Assembly (NCBI GenBank): GCA_031308135.1
Contig: JAHLJT010009419.1
Span: 181,366,856-181,430,855 of the forward strand
Origin: Acheta domesticus
Taxonomy: Eukaryota > Arthropoda > Insecta > Orthoptera > Gryllidae
Length of the DNA: 64,000 nucleotides
Direction: 5' to 3'
A program made the translations under genes and the position numbers. How positions within the stretch are numbered: the first letter of the stretch is position 1; every line of letters starts with the position of its first letter. Below the pieces are notes generated by a model that had not been told where the DNA came from, ran no database searches, and worked only from the letters and a program-made list of their open reading frames with translations. Positions 22,300 to 32,870 of this stretch are shown in pieces.

Positions 22300-24946
22300 A
22301 ATACCATGGAGTTAACTATGGAGGATGTAATAGATCTTTTGAGTAACGTGATTTAATTCTGGGAAAAGGATTAGCTGTTTTTCCGAATTGAAAAGATTTA
22401 TAAGCAGGAGAAGAAGTAAGTGAAGTATAGAATTTGTCTCAGAGACGAAGGATCCAAGATTTTAGAGATAGAATACTGTGGTTCATGTAATATTTGATCG
22501 TTTCCAGGGGGCTTTCAATATTTTTCTTAGATATTTATTTTGTATAACTTCTAATTTGTGAATGTGCGATTTTGCTGCACCACCCCAAATGGGGCATGTG
22601 TATGTCAAAGACGGGCGAATGATGTATTTAAATATGGACAATGCTGTATCTAAAGAAAGGTGAGAATTTTTGTTCACAAATGGGTATAATTTTAGAATCT
22701 TGACATTAGTTTTATTTATTATTGATGTAATGTCTGGTACCCAAGTTAATTTAGTATCAAGTTGTAATCCAAGATAGGTAATTGGAGTCTTGTTAGGAAT
22801 CCAAGGGATTGCTTTATAGTTGATAATAAGTGGATAAGTGGGAGAGATTCGTTTTAAAGAAAATATTTTTGCTTGAGATTTTTGACTATTGATCTTGATT
22901 TGCCAATTATTGTACCAAGTAACAAGAGTAAATCATCCTGTAAATTATCACGACCAGACATATCTGCATGAGAAGTGAATAGGGATGTGTCGTCGGCAAA
23001 GAAGGCTGCTTGTGTATTTATTAAATGTGGAATATCTGAAACGTAAATATTAAAAAGGATTGGTGACAGTGGAGAACCCTGAGGTACTCCAGCATGGATG
23101 ACGTATTCAGTAGAAAAAACATTGTTAACCTGAACCTGAAATTTACGCTGTAGACGAAAGCTTGATAATATCTGTGGTAAATATACAGGAAAACCGAATA
23201 TTCTGAGCTTGTAAAGTAAACCATCATGCCGTACTTTGTCAAATGCTTTTTCAACATCTAAAAATAGCGCAAATGAAAATTGTTTCTTTTGAAAACTTGA
23301 CGCTATAAAATCTGTGATTTTTATTAATTAGTGTGTTGTAGAATGATTCGATCTAAATCCAAACTGAGATTTTGGAAGTATATTAGTTTGATTAATAAAT
23401 TTAGTCACTCTCGTTAGAATTATTTTATCAAAATTTTTTGCAAATGTAGATAATAAGCTAATTGGACGAAAATTTTCGGGTCTACTGTGATCTTTTTAAG
23501 GTTTGGGAATGGGTATTAATATTATCTAAAACAAGCGTTACATATTGCTGCCAATGAGCTAATGGTAGAATTTGGGAAATGTTTAAATACTATATTAGGA
23601 AGTTTATCAAACCATGGAGATTTATTGTTTTTTAGTTTTGTTATGATAAATTTAATTTCTGCCGGAGACGCAAATTTGATACGTTCAGGAACCGTGAAGT
23701 ATGGATTTTGAAGATTTTTTAATACATTAAGATGAAATGAATAATTGTTAATCGGATTATTATAAATCGGACTATAAAATTGCTGAGCAAAAAGTTCCGC
23801 TTTTTCAGTATCTGAAACGGCAGTTTTATTTGAGTCTCTTAAAATGGGTATTTGGTGTTTCTCTTTTGTTATAGTTCGAATAGCAGACCAGAGCGATGAA
23901 GAATTTGGCTGGATTTGAGATAAATAGTTATTAAAGTTAGTATATCGAAGTTTTTGTAACTTTTTCTGAACGGTATGGGTTAATAAATTTAGTGTTTTCT
24001 TTATTATGGGATCACGTGTTACCTGCCATTTGCGACGAGTAACGTGTTTAAAAGTTATTAAATTTAGTATTTCTTTAGGTAAATTATTAAAAGACTGTTT
24101 TGTGGAAGGGCAAGAATGCATCGTTGATAATTCTAGTGATTTAGAAACATTGTTTATAAGAATTGAAATTTCGTCATCTATGTCAGAAGACGTAAGTAAA
24201 GAGGAAGGATATTTTGTGAAGTATTGCATATAAGAATTAAATATAGTCCAATTAATCCTTCCTTTTACGAGAGAGTTATTAAATTGATGTAAAGCTAAAA
24301 TTTTATGAAAAGTTATTAAAACTGGATTGTGGTCTGAGTTTAAAGCTGGAATATGATATTGCAAAATTGGAAAATTTATATTTTGGGAAAGTACAATATC
24401 AAGAATATCCGGAAGAATCTTAGCATTATATGAATAATAAGTTGGTTGAGAAGGAGCATGAATTGACCAATTATTTAAAGTAGTTAGATTATATAAGAAT
24501 TGACCTTGTGGAGAAGTGGCATTACATCCCCAAGCTTCATGTTTGGCGTTTAAATCACCGAGTAGAAGTGTTCTTGCATTGTTGTTTAGTAGTAATTCTA
24601 GAGTTACTTTAGATAATTTTTTGTTAGGTGGTTTGTATTTGTAGGGCCTATAGAAAACAGTGAGAGCTACTAACTCTAGATCACTAGAGTTGGGAACATA
24701 TATTTGTAAATGTTTGATTTTTCGACGTATAAAATTTGTTACACCTCCTCCAGTAGGGGTAGTTGTTCTATCTTCTCTGTATGTTTTATACTTTGGAATG
24801 TTACATTTTTTGGAATGTGTTAAATGTGTTTCTGTAACACAAGCAATATCAATGTTATGACTATATAAGAAATGTTTAAATTCAGCTAGTTGGTGTAGAA
24901 GACCATTAACATTCCAACTTAAAAATTTTACTTTAGTGTGATCCAT
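22300..24946 (-). pseudogene. Jockey ORF2: endonuclease plus reverse transcriptase
   Basis: The first ATG is at 24946; the frame is open for about 474 codons to 23522 and covers the whole endonuclease. Motifs are FLSWNVNGL, VTETHLTHS, YREDRTTT, GGGVTNFI, LLGDLNAKHEAWGC and LNSDHNPV, followed by the Jockey linker and the start of RT (KLKNNKSPWFDKLPN). After 23522 the RT continues in shifted frames: HAGVPQGSPLSPILFNIYVS (about 23030-23095), FFADDTSLFTSH with intact FADD (about 22965-23010), ITYLGLQLDTKLTW and RPSLTYTCPIWGGAAKSH with LRKILKAPW. The endonuclease looks intact while the RT is broken by several indels and stops. Confidence 0.85.
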
Positions 24947-25200
24947 TATTAAGTATTTGTGGAACAACGTCTTGAATTAATCGGTGTATTTGTGGAAGTA
25001 AAGAGTTTAGTATTTGATTTGTTGTAATGGGAATGCACTTATTAATGTCTGAACTATTAATGGGAGTGGAATTAAAAGTGTTGTTAAGATAGCTTCCTCC
25101 CCTGAATTCGCCACTGGGAGATGATAATTGACTTTCGTCAATAAACCTATGGGCGGAAATCTCATACAATGAAGTTCTTCTTGTGACATTTGCCCCCGAT
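24933..25200 (-). pseudogene. End of Jockey ORF1 (gag-like)
   Basis: A frame of about 78 residues (EISAHRFIDESQLSSPSGEF... ending VPQILNNGSH) ends at the TAA at 24933-24935, overlapping ORF2 by 14 bases in another frame. This matches the downstream tail of Jockey ORF1 proteins. The zinc knuckles expected upstream are not present, because the copy is truncated near 25200-25230. The overlap suggests coupled termination and reinitiation for ORF2. Confidence 0.55.
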
Positions 25201-25254
25201 TAGTAACTCTGCAGTGGGGTTCAGTTGATATAACAATCTCTTTGACTGTCCTAG

Positions 25255-25610
25255 CTAGATAGCTAGATCGAGTTCTGTCTCTGGACTCTGAATTTTAGAG
25301 GCCGGCTGCTCTGATCGGTAGTTTTCCGTAGTTTCTCTGATCAATACTAGGCGAATGCCGGAGCAATGCCCTAACAAAAGGGGCTCGGACAGCGCGCGAT
25401 CTTTCCTTCCTCTTCCTTGTCCTGACCTACCCCTACTTACACCCACTTTCACTTACAAGCACTGCACCACCACATATGCCGGGAGACCTGGCGGGAGGTT
25501 CCAACTAGTCGTCTGGGGCGGTGCCCCGCGGGAGGGAGATGTCTGGTTGGGAAAACCGCGCTATCCGACGAGTGGTCGGCGCCGTTCACTTATGGTACTA
25601 ACGACCCTAG
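25255..25610 (-). repeat. Unclassified repeat family 'A', minus-strand copy
   Basis: The minus strand matches the copies at 32.5, 37.7 and 60.8 kb in the same order: GGCGCCGAC...CGTCGG, CCGCGGGGCACCGCCCCAG, GGTCTCCCGGCATATGTGG, GACAAGGAAGAGGAAGGAAA, TTGTTAGGGCATTGCTCCGG, CATTCGCCTAGTATTGATC and GATCAGAGCAGCCGG. It is much more GC-rich than the flanks and has no long conserved reading frame. Class unknown. Confidence 0.7.
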
Positions 25611-25837
25611 CATTTGACGCACAGATGACTGATCAGAATGTTTACCTGCCAAACATTAATGCAGCCTGAGTTGTGTACTAATCAGGGGAAACTGAAGGTT
25701 AACTGTTTAGTTAAACATTTTTTCCTTCATTCCTTTTTATTATCAACATGTTTTCATTATGTAAAGATCCTATAACATACGTTACAAAAATACCCCTTTT
25801 TCACCTAGAATAAACGTAAAACACTGGAAAATACAGG

Positions 25838-26002
25838 ATGTTCCATTTAAAATTGGTTTTAGATATATCTCGAAAAGTGCACACTTGATCAAGAATACTG
25901 GGTAATGGAAGTCGGGGACCATCCACTGATACCACATGCGATCCCCACGTCTGCCCCGCACGTGGGGAAAATAAAAGTTAAATGGGAACACCCTTTTTCT
26001 TT
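25838..26002. repeat. Short element with inverted ends ACAGGATGTTCCATTTAA
   Basis: ACAGGATGTTCCATTTAA (from about 25838) is mirrored by TTAAATGGGAACACCCT (to about 26000). Similar 'ACAGGGTGTYCCATTTAAA' ends are common in insect repeats. The 165-bp interval holds a GC-rich segment. It may be a MITE or the end of a larger element. Confidence 0.4.
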
Positions 26003-26739
26003 TGCAGATTCGGAATCTCTGGGGGAAAACATAACTTTTTTTAAATTTAACGTTTTTTCGTTTTGTGAGAGATGGCGCTGTAATCGACAATAAACAAAAT
26101 AAGTAAAAAATCGTTAAAAATATTTTTTTCTTGACAAATACACACCGAATCGAAAAATAGAAAGAAATACGTGTTCAATAATTTGCATGAGGATACTCAA
26201 TGGTACCAAACGCGGCCGTGAGCTTTCTTTCAGATGATACCCCTACCCCTTCTCTACCCAGGCTGGAAGAATGAGTGCCGCCGATAGTAGAGCTACTCTG
26301 GCCTTTTCACTTAAACTCGAACTTCAATGACTTTCATTCTCTGGTTTTTGTTACTTATATTAAAATTTGATTCGATTTCTTCAAACACGTTTATCATTTT
26401 CTACTTTCAGATGAAAACATGTCCAATAATTAATTTATGTAAACACTTGATGATCCGTGAAACCTATGCGTGAAATGGCATATAGTGAAATAGACTTTTT
26501 TTAACACTTACTGCCCTAAAAATATAAGAATATTTGTGTTTTTATCATTAATTACATGAGATAATCACATCAATTTAAGATTTATCTGTGTTTAATAAAT
26601 TTAAGTTACGTTTTTCTTTGACGCCTTTGTCCTTATTTTCTTAATTTATTTTCGAATCAAATTTCCGCTTATCCAAATAAGCCGGGGCTCGAACCCCATT
26701 TCATTTGGATAGTTGAATTTCCAAGGGTGTAAATCTGGA
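26003..26739. other. Region upstream of the CpG island
   Basis: Mostly AT-rich and without genes. At 26670-26711 a TATCCAAAT / ATTTGGATA stem encloses GGGGCTCGAACCCC, a nested inverted repeat about 320 bp before the exon 1 ATG. Confidence 0.4.
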
Positions 26740-27029
26740 CGTGGTAGGTTGTCTTCGCTCAATGAACAGTGCCGGGTCACCTCGGCGAAGACCTTGTCCT
26801 GTCGCCATGTGCTGCCGCGTGGAGCGCTGTCGTCGCCGCACGCGGACCGGCCGGCGAGGCGTGCGTGCAGCGGAGGCGTGGCGTGGCGTGGCGTGGCGTG
26901 GCGTGGCGTGGCGTGGCGCGGCCGAGCAGGCGGCGACAACGCACTCCCTGAAAGCGCGCCAGCGCCGGCGGTGGAGCCAAGTTGAGGGCAGACCGCGGCA
27001 TCGCGAGGCAGAGCGAGGCGCAGCCAGGG
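26740..27029 (+). promoter_or_regulatory. CpG-rich promoter and 5' UTR region of the Ly6 gene
   Basis: Base composition changes abruptly from AT-rich to strongly GC- and CpG-rich, and stays so through exon 1 to about 27320. No TATA box at a useful distance was seen, as expected for a CpG-island promoter. It includes eight perfect GGCGT units (26875-26914). The transcription start cannot be placed. The long Arg/Ala/Pro frames on both strands here come from composition. Confidence 0.55.
26875..26914. repeat. (GGCGT)8 pentanucleotide array
   Basis: Eight uninterrupted GGCGT units lie 115 bp upstream of the exon 1 ATG. GC-rich pentanucleotide arrays like this are prone to length change. Confidence 0.95.
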
Positions 27030-27141
27030 ATGTGGCGGCCGTCGCAGCGACGCGCCGCCGCCGCCGCCGGCGCCGCCGCGGTGCCACTGCCGGCGCTGCC
27101 GCTGCTGCTGCTGCTGTTGACGGTGATGCTAGCGGGCAAAG
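27030..27141 (+). CDS. Ly6/uPAR-family protein, exon 1 (signal peptide)
   Basis: From the ATG at 27030 the exon gives 37 residues plus one base. The N-terminus is basic (MWRPSQRR), followed by an Ala-rich stretch and a hydrophobic core LPLLLLLLTVMLA, then small residues AGK: a classic secretory signal peptide. The exon ends AAAG before GTGAGC, a strong 5' splice site, in phase 1. Joining this base to the acceptor at 63877 restores the frame and brings the first Ly6 cysteine about ten residues after the hydrophobic core, as in Ly6 proteins. The product would enter the secretory pathway, probably as a GPI-anchored surface protein, though the C-terminus is outside the window. The start is chosen because it is the ATG that opens the signal peptide. 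Pairing of the exons is inferred from phase and content. Confidence 0.7.
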
Positions 27142-27319
27142 GTGAGCCATTGGTCGCCGGAGGTCAAACGGCGGCGTGGACGAGCCGAATGCGGGAACGG
27201 ATTCGGCCGGCGCGGGCGGCTGCAGGCGCGTGGTCCGTGGAGGAGCAGCGCGGGCAGCGTCCACTGCCCTCGTGGCCTGCGCGCTGGTCTGCAGGCCTGG
27301 CTCGCTTCAATGTTACGTC

Positions 27320-28926
27320 TTGGCACCCTTTTTTTCATCGTTATTGGCCTTTGATTTTTGTCGATCGTTACTGGCCTTTTCACACTAGAACATCTCTTTC
27401 ACGGAAGCAAAATGACATTTCCTACTGCTGATCCGAAGAGTTGTCATGCGATGGACACCTCACTGCAATCCGACAATCGAGGTGCGAACTCTGTGTTTCT
27501 TTGACTGAGCATTTATATTATTCGTAATATCCAATAATATATAAGATAACTTAGTAAGTGGTTAGGATCCCCGCTGAATAAGTGCCCTCAACATTTTTAT
27601 ACGTTTCATTAAAAATATTTAATTTTTAATATTGGAAATTGGAAAGTGATTCATTTTCATATTAATATCAAACACATGTGTTCATAATGTCACTGACATT
27701 AGGGGGGCCTCGAGTTTGCTCATACATAGAACCCTAAGATTTTAACACGGCCTTGGTAATATCAATTGATGTTTGTTTATACAAATCAATTACTCAATCA
27801 CCATCTCATAAAGTAATTTCTGGTATGAAGATGTCTCAATATTAAACTAAACTTAACTAAAACGTAACTGTTGAATTACATAATTTAGTATACTAAACGT
27901 AACTAACGAGTGTTTCATGAGGACAATGTTTTTTGTTCTTTAAATTATGCTTACATCCTGTTAATATATTTAAAAGGTGTTAAGCTACATCAGATTTCTT
28001 ATTGGCCTTGAATAATATATCATTTTTTCATTGTCGTAAATACCTGAAAGAGAAGAGTAAAGTAGTTTTTTTCATTTTTTATGTCACGGATCCTACACGC
28101 GAAGTTTATATTACACACAAAGATAGTTCACATTAAATCATAATTAAATTACTTTCAAGGTGCTTTCTTTCCTTGTTGGTTTCATAACGCAATTATTGTT
28201 AAATGTGCATGCATATTTGTGTGTGTAATATACTTTCGAAAAGTCGTATTACTTTGGAATACGAGGGAAATATCATACTACACTGGAGTACTAATTATGA
28301 ATTATCAGTTTTTCTTCTTGTGCTTCAAGTAAAAAAAATAAAGTTAAAAAGAAATAAATTACAAAATTTGTTCCTAGCTTTTTTAGACACATTTTTTGCG
28401 GAAAGGTTTCTTATCGTCATGGCTGTTTAGGGGAAAATAATATTGTAAAACTTCGTTTGTGTGGATACTATATTTAGAAAATATTTTCTTTCGCTCTGAT
28501 TCAGAGTTGGGTATATCCCAATGACTCCTTTCCCAAGTGTCTTTGTATCAATCTCGTATTTACCTGACCTGACAAAAGGTCCAAATTTTAGGAAATCGGC
28601 CAAAATTCAGAGCGACGTCAGAATTGATTCAAATACCCTCGATATGCACAGCAACAAAGTTGTCAAGCAATTTCTCTTTTCTTTTGGGATGAACTCTATA
28701 TTGATTTGGTGTTTTTATTACTGATTTCATTTCTCAAGTTATTTATTAATAGAGCCCGAATGTTCAGGCGTTTAATTTACTACAAATTGGCAGGCAAAAA
28801 GGCATTTATTCTAGCTAAAATAGTAGTGCAAAAATCCATGTAAAATCATCATTTAAAGTTTTCATGAGCACTTATATGGAAGAAAACTATTTTTACTTTC
28901 ACGCTTCGGAGTAGAGAGAGAGAGAG
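27320..28926. other. Intron sequence, nothing recognised
   Basis: AT-rich, with no transposon motif or plausible exon found. A short AG microsatellite (about 28912-28926) precedes the Jockey fragment. Confidence 0.45.
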
Positions 28927-28927
28927 T

Positions 28928-29473
28928 CATCCTCTGATTAAATACTCTTCTTCATTAAGTATACTGACTAAATTGCACGTTTATAAAACAATGATTCGGT
29001 CTATAATATCTTATGCCTGTCCAATTTGGGGATCAGCATCTAAAACAAACAATAAAATACAAATTTTTGAGAATACCTATCTAAGAACTATTGTTAAAGT
29101 CCCTTGGTTTATTTCAAATGTACAAATTCATACTGAGTTAGGTATACTTCCAATTAAAATCTTTTTTCTATACATTTCAGCAAAATTCTCCCGCAAAATT
29201 AATAAAATTCTATCAGCACTTCATTTTGAAGTTGGTAAACACAATCCCCTTCGTAACCGACTAAATGTAAATTGCCCAAGCAATTCTTCGACCCCCCATA
29301 ATCTCCTTTTGAATTTGACTTGAACACATGAAATAGTTTGTTCTTGATGCGTGAGCTGCGTTTTATAGGTACTGATTTCTATTTGTAATATTCAATTAGT
29401 TCATCTTCTGCTGCCAAGGGCCTAACTGACCAAAGGCATGTAATTATTCAAAAACAACAACAACAAAAAAAAC
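28928..29473 (+). mobile_element. 5'-truncated Jockey-clade LINE, 3' end
   Basis: From 28928 one open frame reads HPLIKYSSSLSILTKLHVYK, then MIRSIISYACPIWGSASK, LRTIVKVPWFISN, LGILPIKIFF and KHNPLRNRLN, ending at a TGA at 29321-29323. This is the C-terminal region of Jockey ORF2. About 125 bp of 3' UTR follow and an A-rich tail with CAA units (29449-29473). The frame has no stop over about 130 codons, so the copy is fairly young. It differs in sequence from the Jockey copy at 22.3-25.2 kb, so it is another subfamily. It lies in the same sense as the host gene. Confidence 0.8.
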
Positions 29474-29485
29474 GATCTGGCTGAT

Positions 29486-29840
29486 GTCGCGGCCCCTTGA
29501 ATTTGAAACCGATATTTTAATTTTGGGGTACTTTACATGAAGCCCCAAGGACATTTTCAAAAAAAAAGTCTTTATCGTTTTTTTATTTAATTTGCTCTTG
29601 GATAATATGAAGGTCGTTTAAGAGAATGGTGTAGGTCTCGTGTTCGTTGAAAACTGATTTTTCGAAAATTGCAAAAATTCAAAATTTTTTCGTCATCCTC
29701 CTAAAACTACAATTATGAAGACAAAGATTTTTTGCCTTAATGAAATCAGTTCCTTAAAGATTCATTTTAAAAACATTTTCCATGACCCCATTTCAAAATC
29801 TAAGTACTTTTCGTGTAATTTTGCGTGAAAGTACGGGCGA
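29486..29840 (-). repeat. AT-rich repeat family copy
   Basis: The minus strand follows the order of the 380-985 copy: 'TTTTGAAAATGTCC', 'TTCATGTAAAGTACC', and 'CCGATA...AAATTCAAGG' beside a GGCCGCGACATCAGCCAG block. It starts directly after the Jockey tail. Confidence 0.6.
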
Positions 29841-30186
29841 GAAAGTACGTGGTTTTCGCACCACTAGTTTCTATGTACTCTTTATTGCACATGACGACCA
29901 GATTTTTTTTCGCACTCCACCGAATCAGAGATTTTTTTCAGTTTCACAACTGAAAATTATTTTTAGCAGCCCACGAAATTTCCATATAAGGTCTATGCGT
30001 TTCACTCCCAACGCTGTCTCTAAGAAATGTTATTGTGGTCTCTTTTGAATCCTGGAATGGCATCAGTGAGAACGCTAATATTGTTTTCATTCATCGACCA
30101 TATGTAATCGACAGCATTGAAAAGGTCCGTTGCCATCACCAGAGCTGTGACCTGGAATGGGATCGGAGGCCCTGGTCAAAGACAGG
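29841..30186. other. Intron sequence, nothing recognised
   Basis: No gene or element named. Confidence 0.4.
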
Positions 30187-30536
30187 ATTTTTTTATTGAA
30201 TTGATTTGCCTTATCTTTACGTGGCGAGACTCAGGCCATGAGGCCTGCTCTTCCGTCTGACCACGCAAATTTCACTACGCTCCTTTTACCAACTAGCGGA
30301 AAAAAGGTATTACTGAGGCGAGGAAACCGGCGATTTGAATTAAGCTGAGCTTCACATAGGCTTGGGGATCTTTTACATGCAAGTAAATCTACTAACATGG
30401 GACAGCAGGCTTTACTTCCCCTCCGAAGGAAGGCGTACGACGGATTTTTTCTCCCCCAAAAAATCCATCTGGCTTCGAACCCGCGAACTTGGGTATAGCG
30501 GTCCGACACGCTAACCGGTACACCATCGCCACCGAT
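30187..30536 (-). mobile_element. tRNA-derived SINE, complete
   Basis: On the minus strand the head (from about 30536) has A box TACCGGTTAGCGTGTCGG (30503-30521) and B box GGGTTCGAAGCC (30471-30482), 33-40 bases apart as in tRNAs. A body of about 250 bp follows, with TAAAAGATCCCCAAGC, and the element ends in an A-rich tail (AATTCAATAAAAAA) near 30187-30200. Its body is unlike the SINE at 19275-19560, so at least two SINE families are present. Confidence 0.8.
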
Positions 30537-31248
30537 AAAGGATGGAATTTCTCGAGATCGATCGGATCGTAGGTCTCAATGAAATAAACCCAAAAATCTT
30601 GACTGTTATATCTTCCTTTCTCGTAGCAATTTTTAATACTTTCTGTTCCTGGAGCCCGAGTTCAATCCATCTTGCCTAATATAGTCCCTATGTTTGCAGA
30701 CTAAGACAAAACGCGACAATGCCTTCACGTGATCCAAGGTGACAAGTATGTTTCGAATTAGATCGAGATTGGTGCCAGGAGAGAAAAGAAAGAAAAAAGT
30801 TCCAAACAAAGCAAAATACTGAAAATTGGCATCTGAAGCTAAAATATGCAAAATGAAAATATTCTAAAGCAGCTCCAGAAATACTGTTCAGCGAACCCTA
30901 TTGTCAAAAGTTTCAAAACATTAACAATAATAAAAATGCATTTTGCCAATCTTTCGGATTCTATTGACTAACTAGCGGAGCCCGACTATAGAATAAAGAT
31001 GTACATCCTTAGTCTATGACATCCTTGATGTACATCCTTAGTCTAGACAGACGTTGTTCTGCCCTTTATCTTCCTCTTTCTCCTTCCCTCTCCATTTCTC
31101 TCTCCGTCTCTCTCTATCTCTTCGTCTCTCATCCCGCCTCCTTATTAATCGCATTCAGCATTTAAATATTGTTTGTATTATATAGGACTTAGCATCTTTC
31201 ACTACAGAAAAGGGCGCTTGATGCTCTGAGCCCAGAGCACCTAAAGAC
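30537..31248. other. Intron sequence with a CT-rich dispersed repeat
   Basis: At about 30960-31150, GATGTACATCCTTAGTCTA occurs twice in tandem. It is followed by CAGACGTTGTTCTGCCC and a long CT-rich tract (CTCTCTCCGTCTCTCTC). A related stretch is at 62925-63065. The start resembles the CTAGCGGAGCCCG-type sequence near the 3' end of some RTE-derived repeats; this is only a guess. Confidence 0.4.
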
Positions 31249-32091
31249 TAGACCTAGGAATTTTAGTCACAAAAAAGTGATAATTTAGGCACCTAAAACA
31301 AGTAACAAAATTTTGAAAATAGGCACAATTGGTCATGAAAAATGACGTTTTAGGCATTTAAAATACGTTACAACATTGTTCCAATTCAAACTATGCAATG
31401 CAGCTGAAACAGCACAGGAACCACGCACATACAGAGAATAAAACCAGAAATGATTATTTTCCTTTCTAGAGGTTTAAAACGTGGGCCCTAATTTGTAAGC
31501 TTCGCCTTTCCGATAGTAGGCTTTTGCATGACCTGTGACTTTCCTCGCCTGGAATGCGTAGACGACGCGCCCGCTGCGACGATATGCCTCAACCGAAGAG
31601 TTAGGAATTTATCTTCTTTACTCGATGCCTCAACCCGTCAACAGCACAGCTGCATCGGAAATAGTTGCAATTGTCCAAGAAGTGCGTGCTGCTCGGAGAT
31701 ATGCGTGAAACATACTCTTTATATTGACTTTCAGAGCTCCTTTGGTCGGTTTGTTGGGTGTGATTTAGGAATATTCGAGTTTCAGAAAATCAGGGACAGT
31801 ATCTGCGTTTCGGTATAACAAATTTAAAAAAATTATAATTAAAATACGATAATTCTTCAAAATTACTTATTTTAGGTAGCTTTAGGCAAACAAATATTAA
31901 AATAGGGAACAGCCGGCCCTTTAGGACATTTTAGACAAACTTCAAAGGATAGTGAGATATCAACATAGGACATTTTAGACACTTTTAGAAGCTTAGATCT
32001 ATTTTTTCATGATTCGCAAACATCTGCAATTATTTTCCACCACCTCTTAATGAAAACCTAAATACGCATTTGTCCTAAAATTCCAGGTCTA
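31249..32091. mobile_element. hAT-like non-autonomous element
   Basis: The ends TAGACCTAGGAATTTTAG (31249) and, inverted, TAGACCTGGAATTTTAG (to 32091) differ by one indel. The flanking 8-mers CTAAAGAC (31241-31248) and CTAATGGC (32092-32099) match at 6 of 8 positions, consistent with an aged 8-bp hAT duplication. Subterminal TTAGGCA/TTTTAGACA motifs repeat on both sides, another hAT habit. An open frame of 96 codons inside (31528-31818) is Cys-rich but unrecognised. Confidence 0.5.
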
Positions 32092-32536
32092 CTAATGGCA
32101 TACATCCAGGCGTGCTTCGAAAGGCGCGAGTGAATCTGGCGTTTGCTGGAGGCGCCTTCGCCCACGCGACGCCATCTGCGCCGACGCTTACTCAGCTGCT
32201 GCTCCGGAACGTTAATCGCTTGCGCGTGCTGTTTGTTTACACACGAAATCCGTAACACGTTTTGCTTTTTCATGACACTCGCGATATGAATGTTGTTGCC
32301 TGTGCTGTCAGTAGCTAGGCGAAGGGATAGGCGAGGAGGGAGATCATCTTGTAACCCTTATGCCATACGGTTGTTTAAATTTGCAACAGTTTGGCAACGT
32401 TTATTTGAATAATTTCTTGCAAACATCATTAAATCCAATTCTTCATCGAAACTACTTCAATCACAGCATCCCTTTCCTAACAACTTCCCAGTCATCCTTA
32501 AAAAATAAAACTTTTTCCGAGTACCGTCCACCAACT
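32092..32536. other. Intron sequence, moderately GC-rich, unassigned
   Basis: GC content rises at about 32100-32220 (GGCGCCTTCGCCCACGCGAC), but no gene or element can be named. Confidence 0.35.
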
Positions 32537-32870
32537 GCGCACCGCCGCATCGGGAATCCGCTCTTAACTCCTGATTGGTCTCCCGGCACGTGTGGTACTC
32601 TAGTGCATGTACATGTAAGTAATTGATGAGGATTGGACAAGGAAGAGGAAGGAAAAATCGCACGCGGTCGAACTACAAATCAGAGCAGCCAGCCGCTAGA
32701 ATTCTCCTCCAGACAGCGGCTGAATTCGACCTAGCTGTGTAGCTAGTGTCGAAAATCCTACCACCATCGGAATTCGACCCCTAGCACCACCCGGTCAGAG
32801 GCACTGCAGTGACATCAGTTGATGCCCTGAGCCGCCTAAGCCGGTTTAAGTAGTAAAGAGAAAGTACTGT
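32537..32870 (+). repeat. Unclassified repeat family 'A', copy with 3' module
   Basis: It matches the copies at 25.3, 37.7 and 60.8 kb: GGTCTCCCGGCACGTGTGG, GACAAGGAAGAGGAAGGAAA, ATCAGAGCAGCCAGCCGCTA and CCAGACAGCGGCTGAATTCG. It then carries the 3' module GCAGTGACATCAGTTGATG with CTGAGCCGCCTAAGCCGG, shared with 38385-38450. Confidence 0.65.

Larger units (their letters stand above)
22300..25230 (-). mobile_element. Jockey-clade LINE, nearly complete, decayed
   Basis: On the minus strand the end of ORF1 (to 24933) overlaps the start of ORF2 (24946), which reads through endonuclease and reverse transcriptase to a Jockey-type C-terminus near 22480-22300. Motif spelling and the overlapping ORF arrangement are Jockey-like. 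Several frameshifts after 23522 inactivate ORF2. Its 5' side abuts an unclassified repeat copy (25255-25610), so most of ORF1 is missing: it is a 5'-truncated copy. Confidence 0.8.

Noticed and set aside
26701..27264. Long Ala/Arg/Pro-rich frames on both strands across the CpG island
   Set aside because: They are products of GC-rich, repetitive composition, and they overlap the signal-peptide exon, which has independent support from its splice donor and phase.
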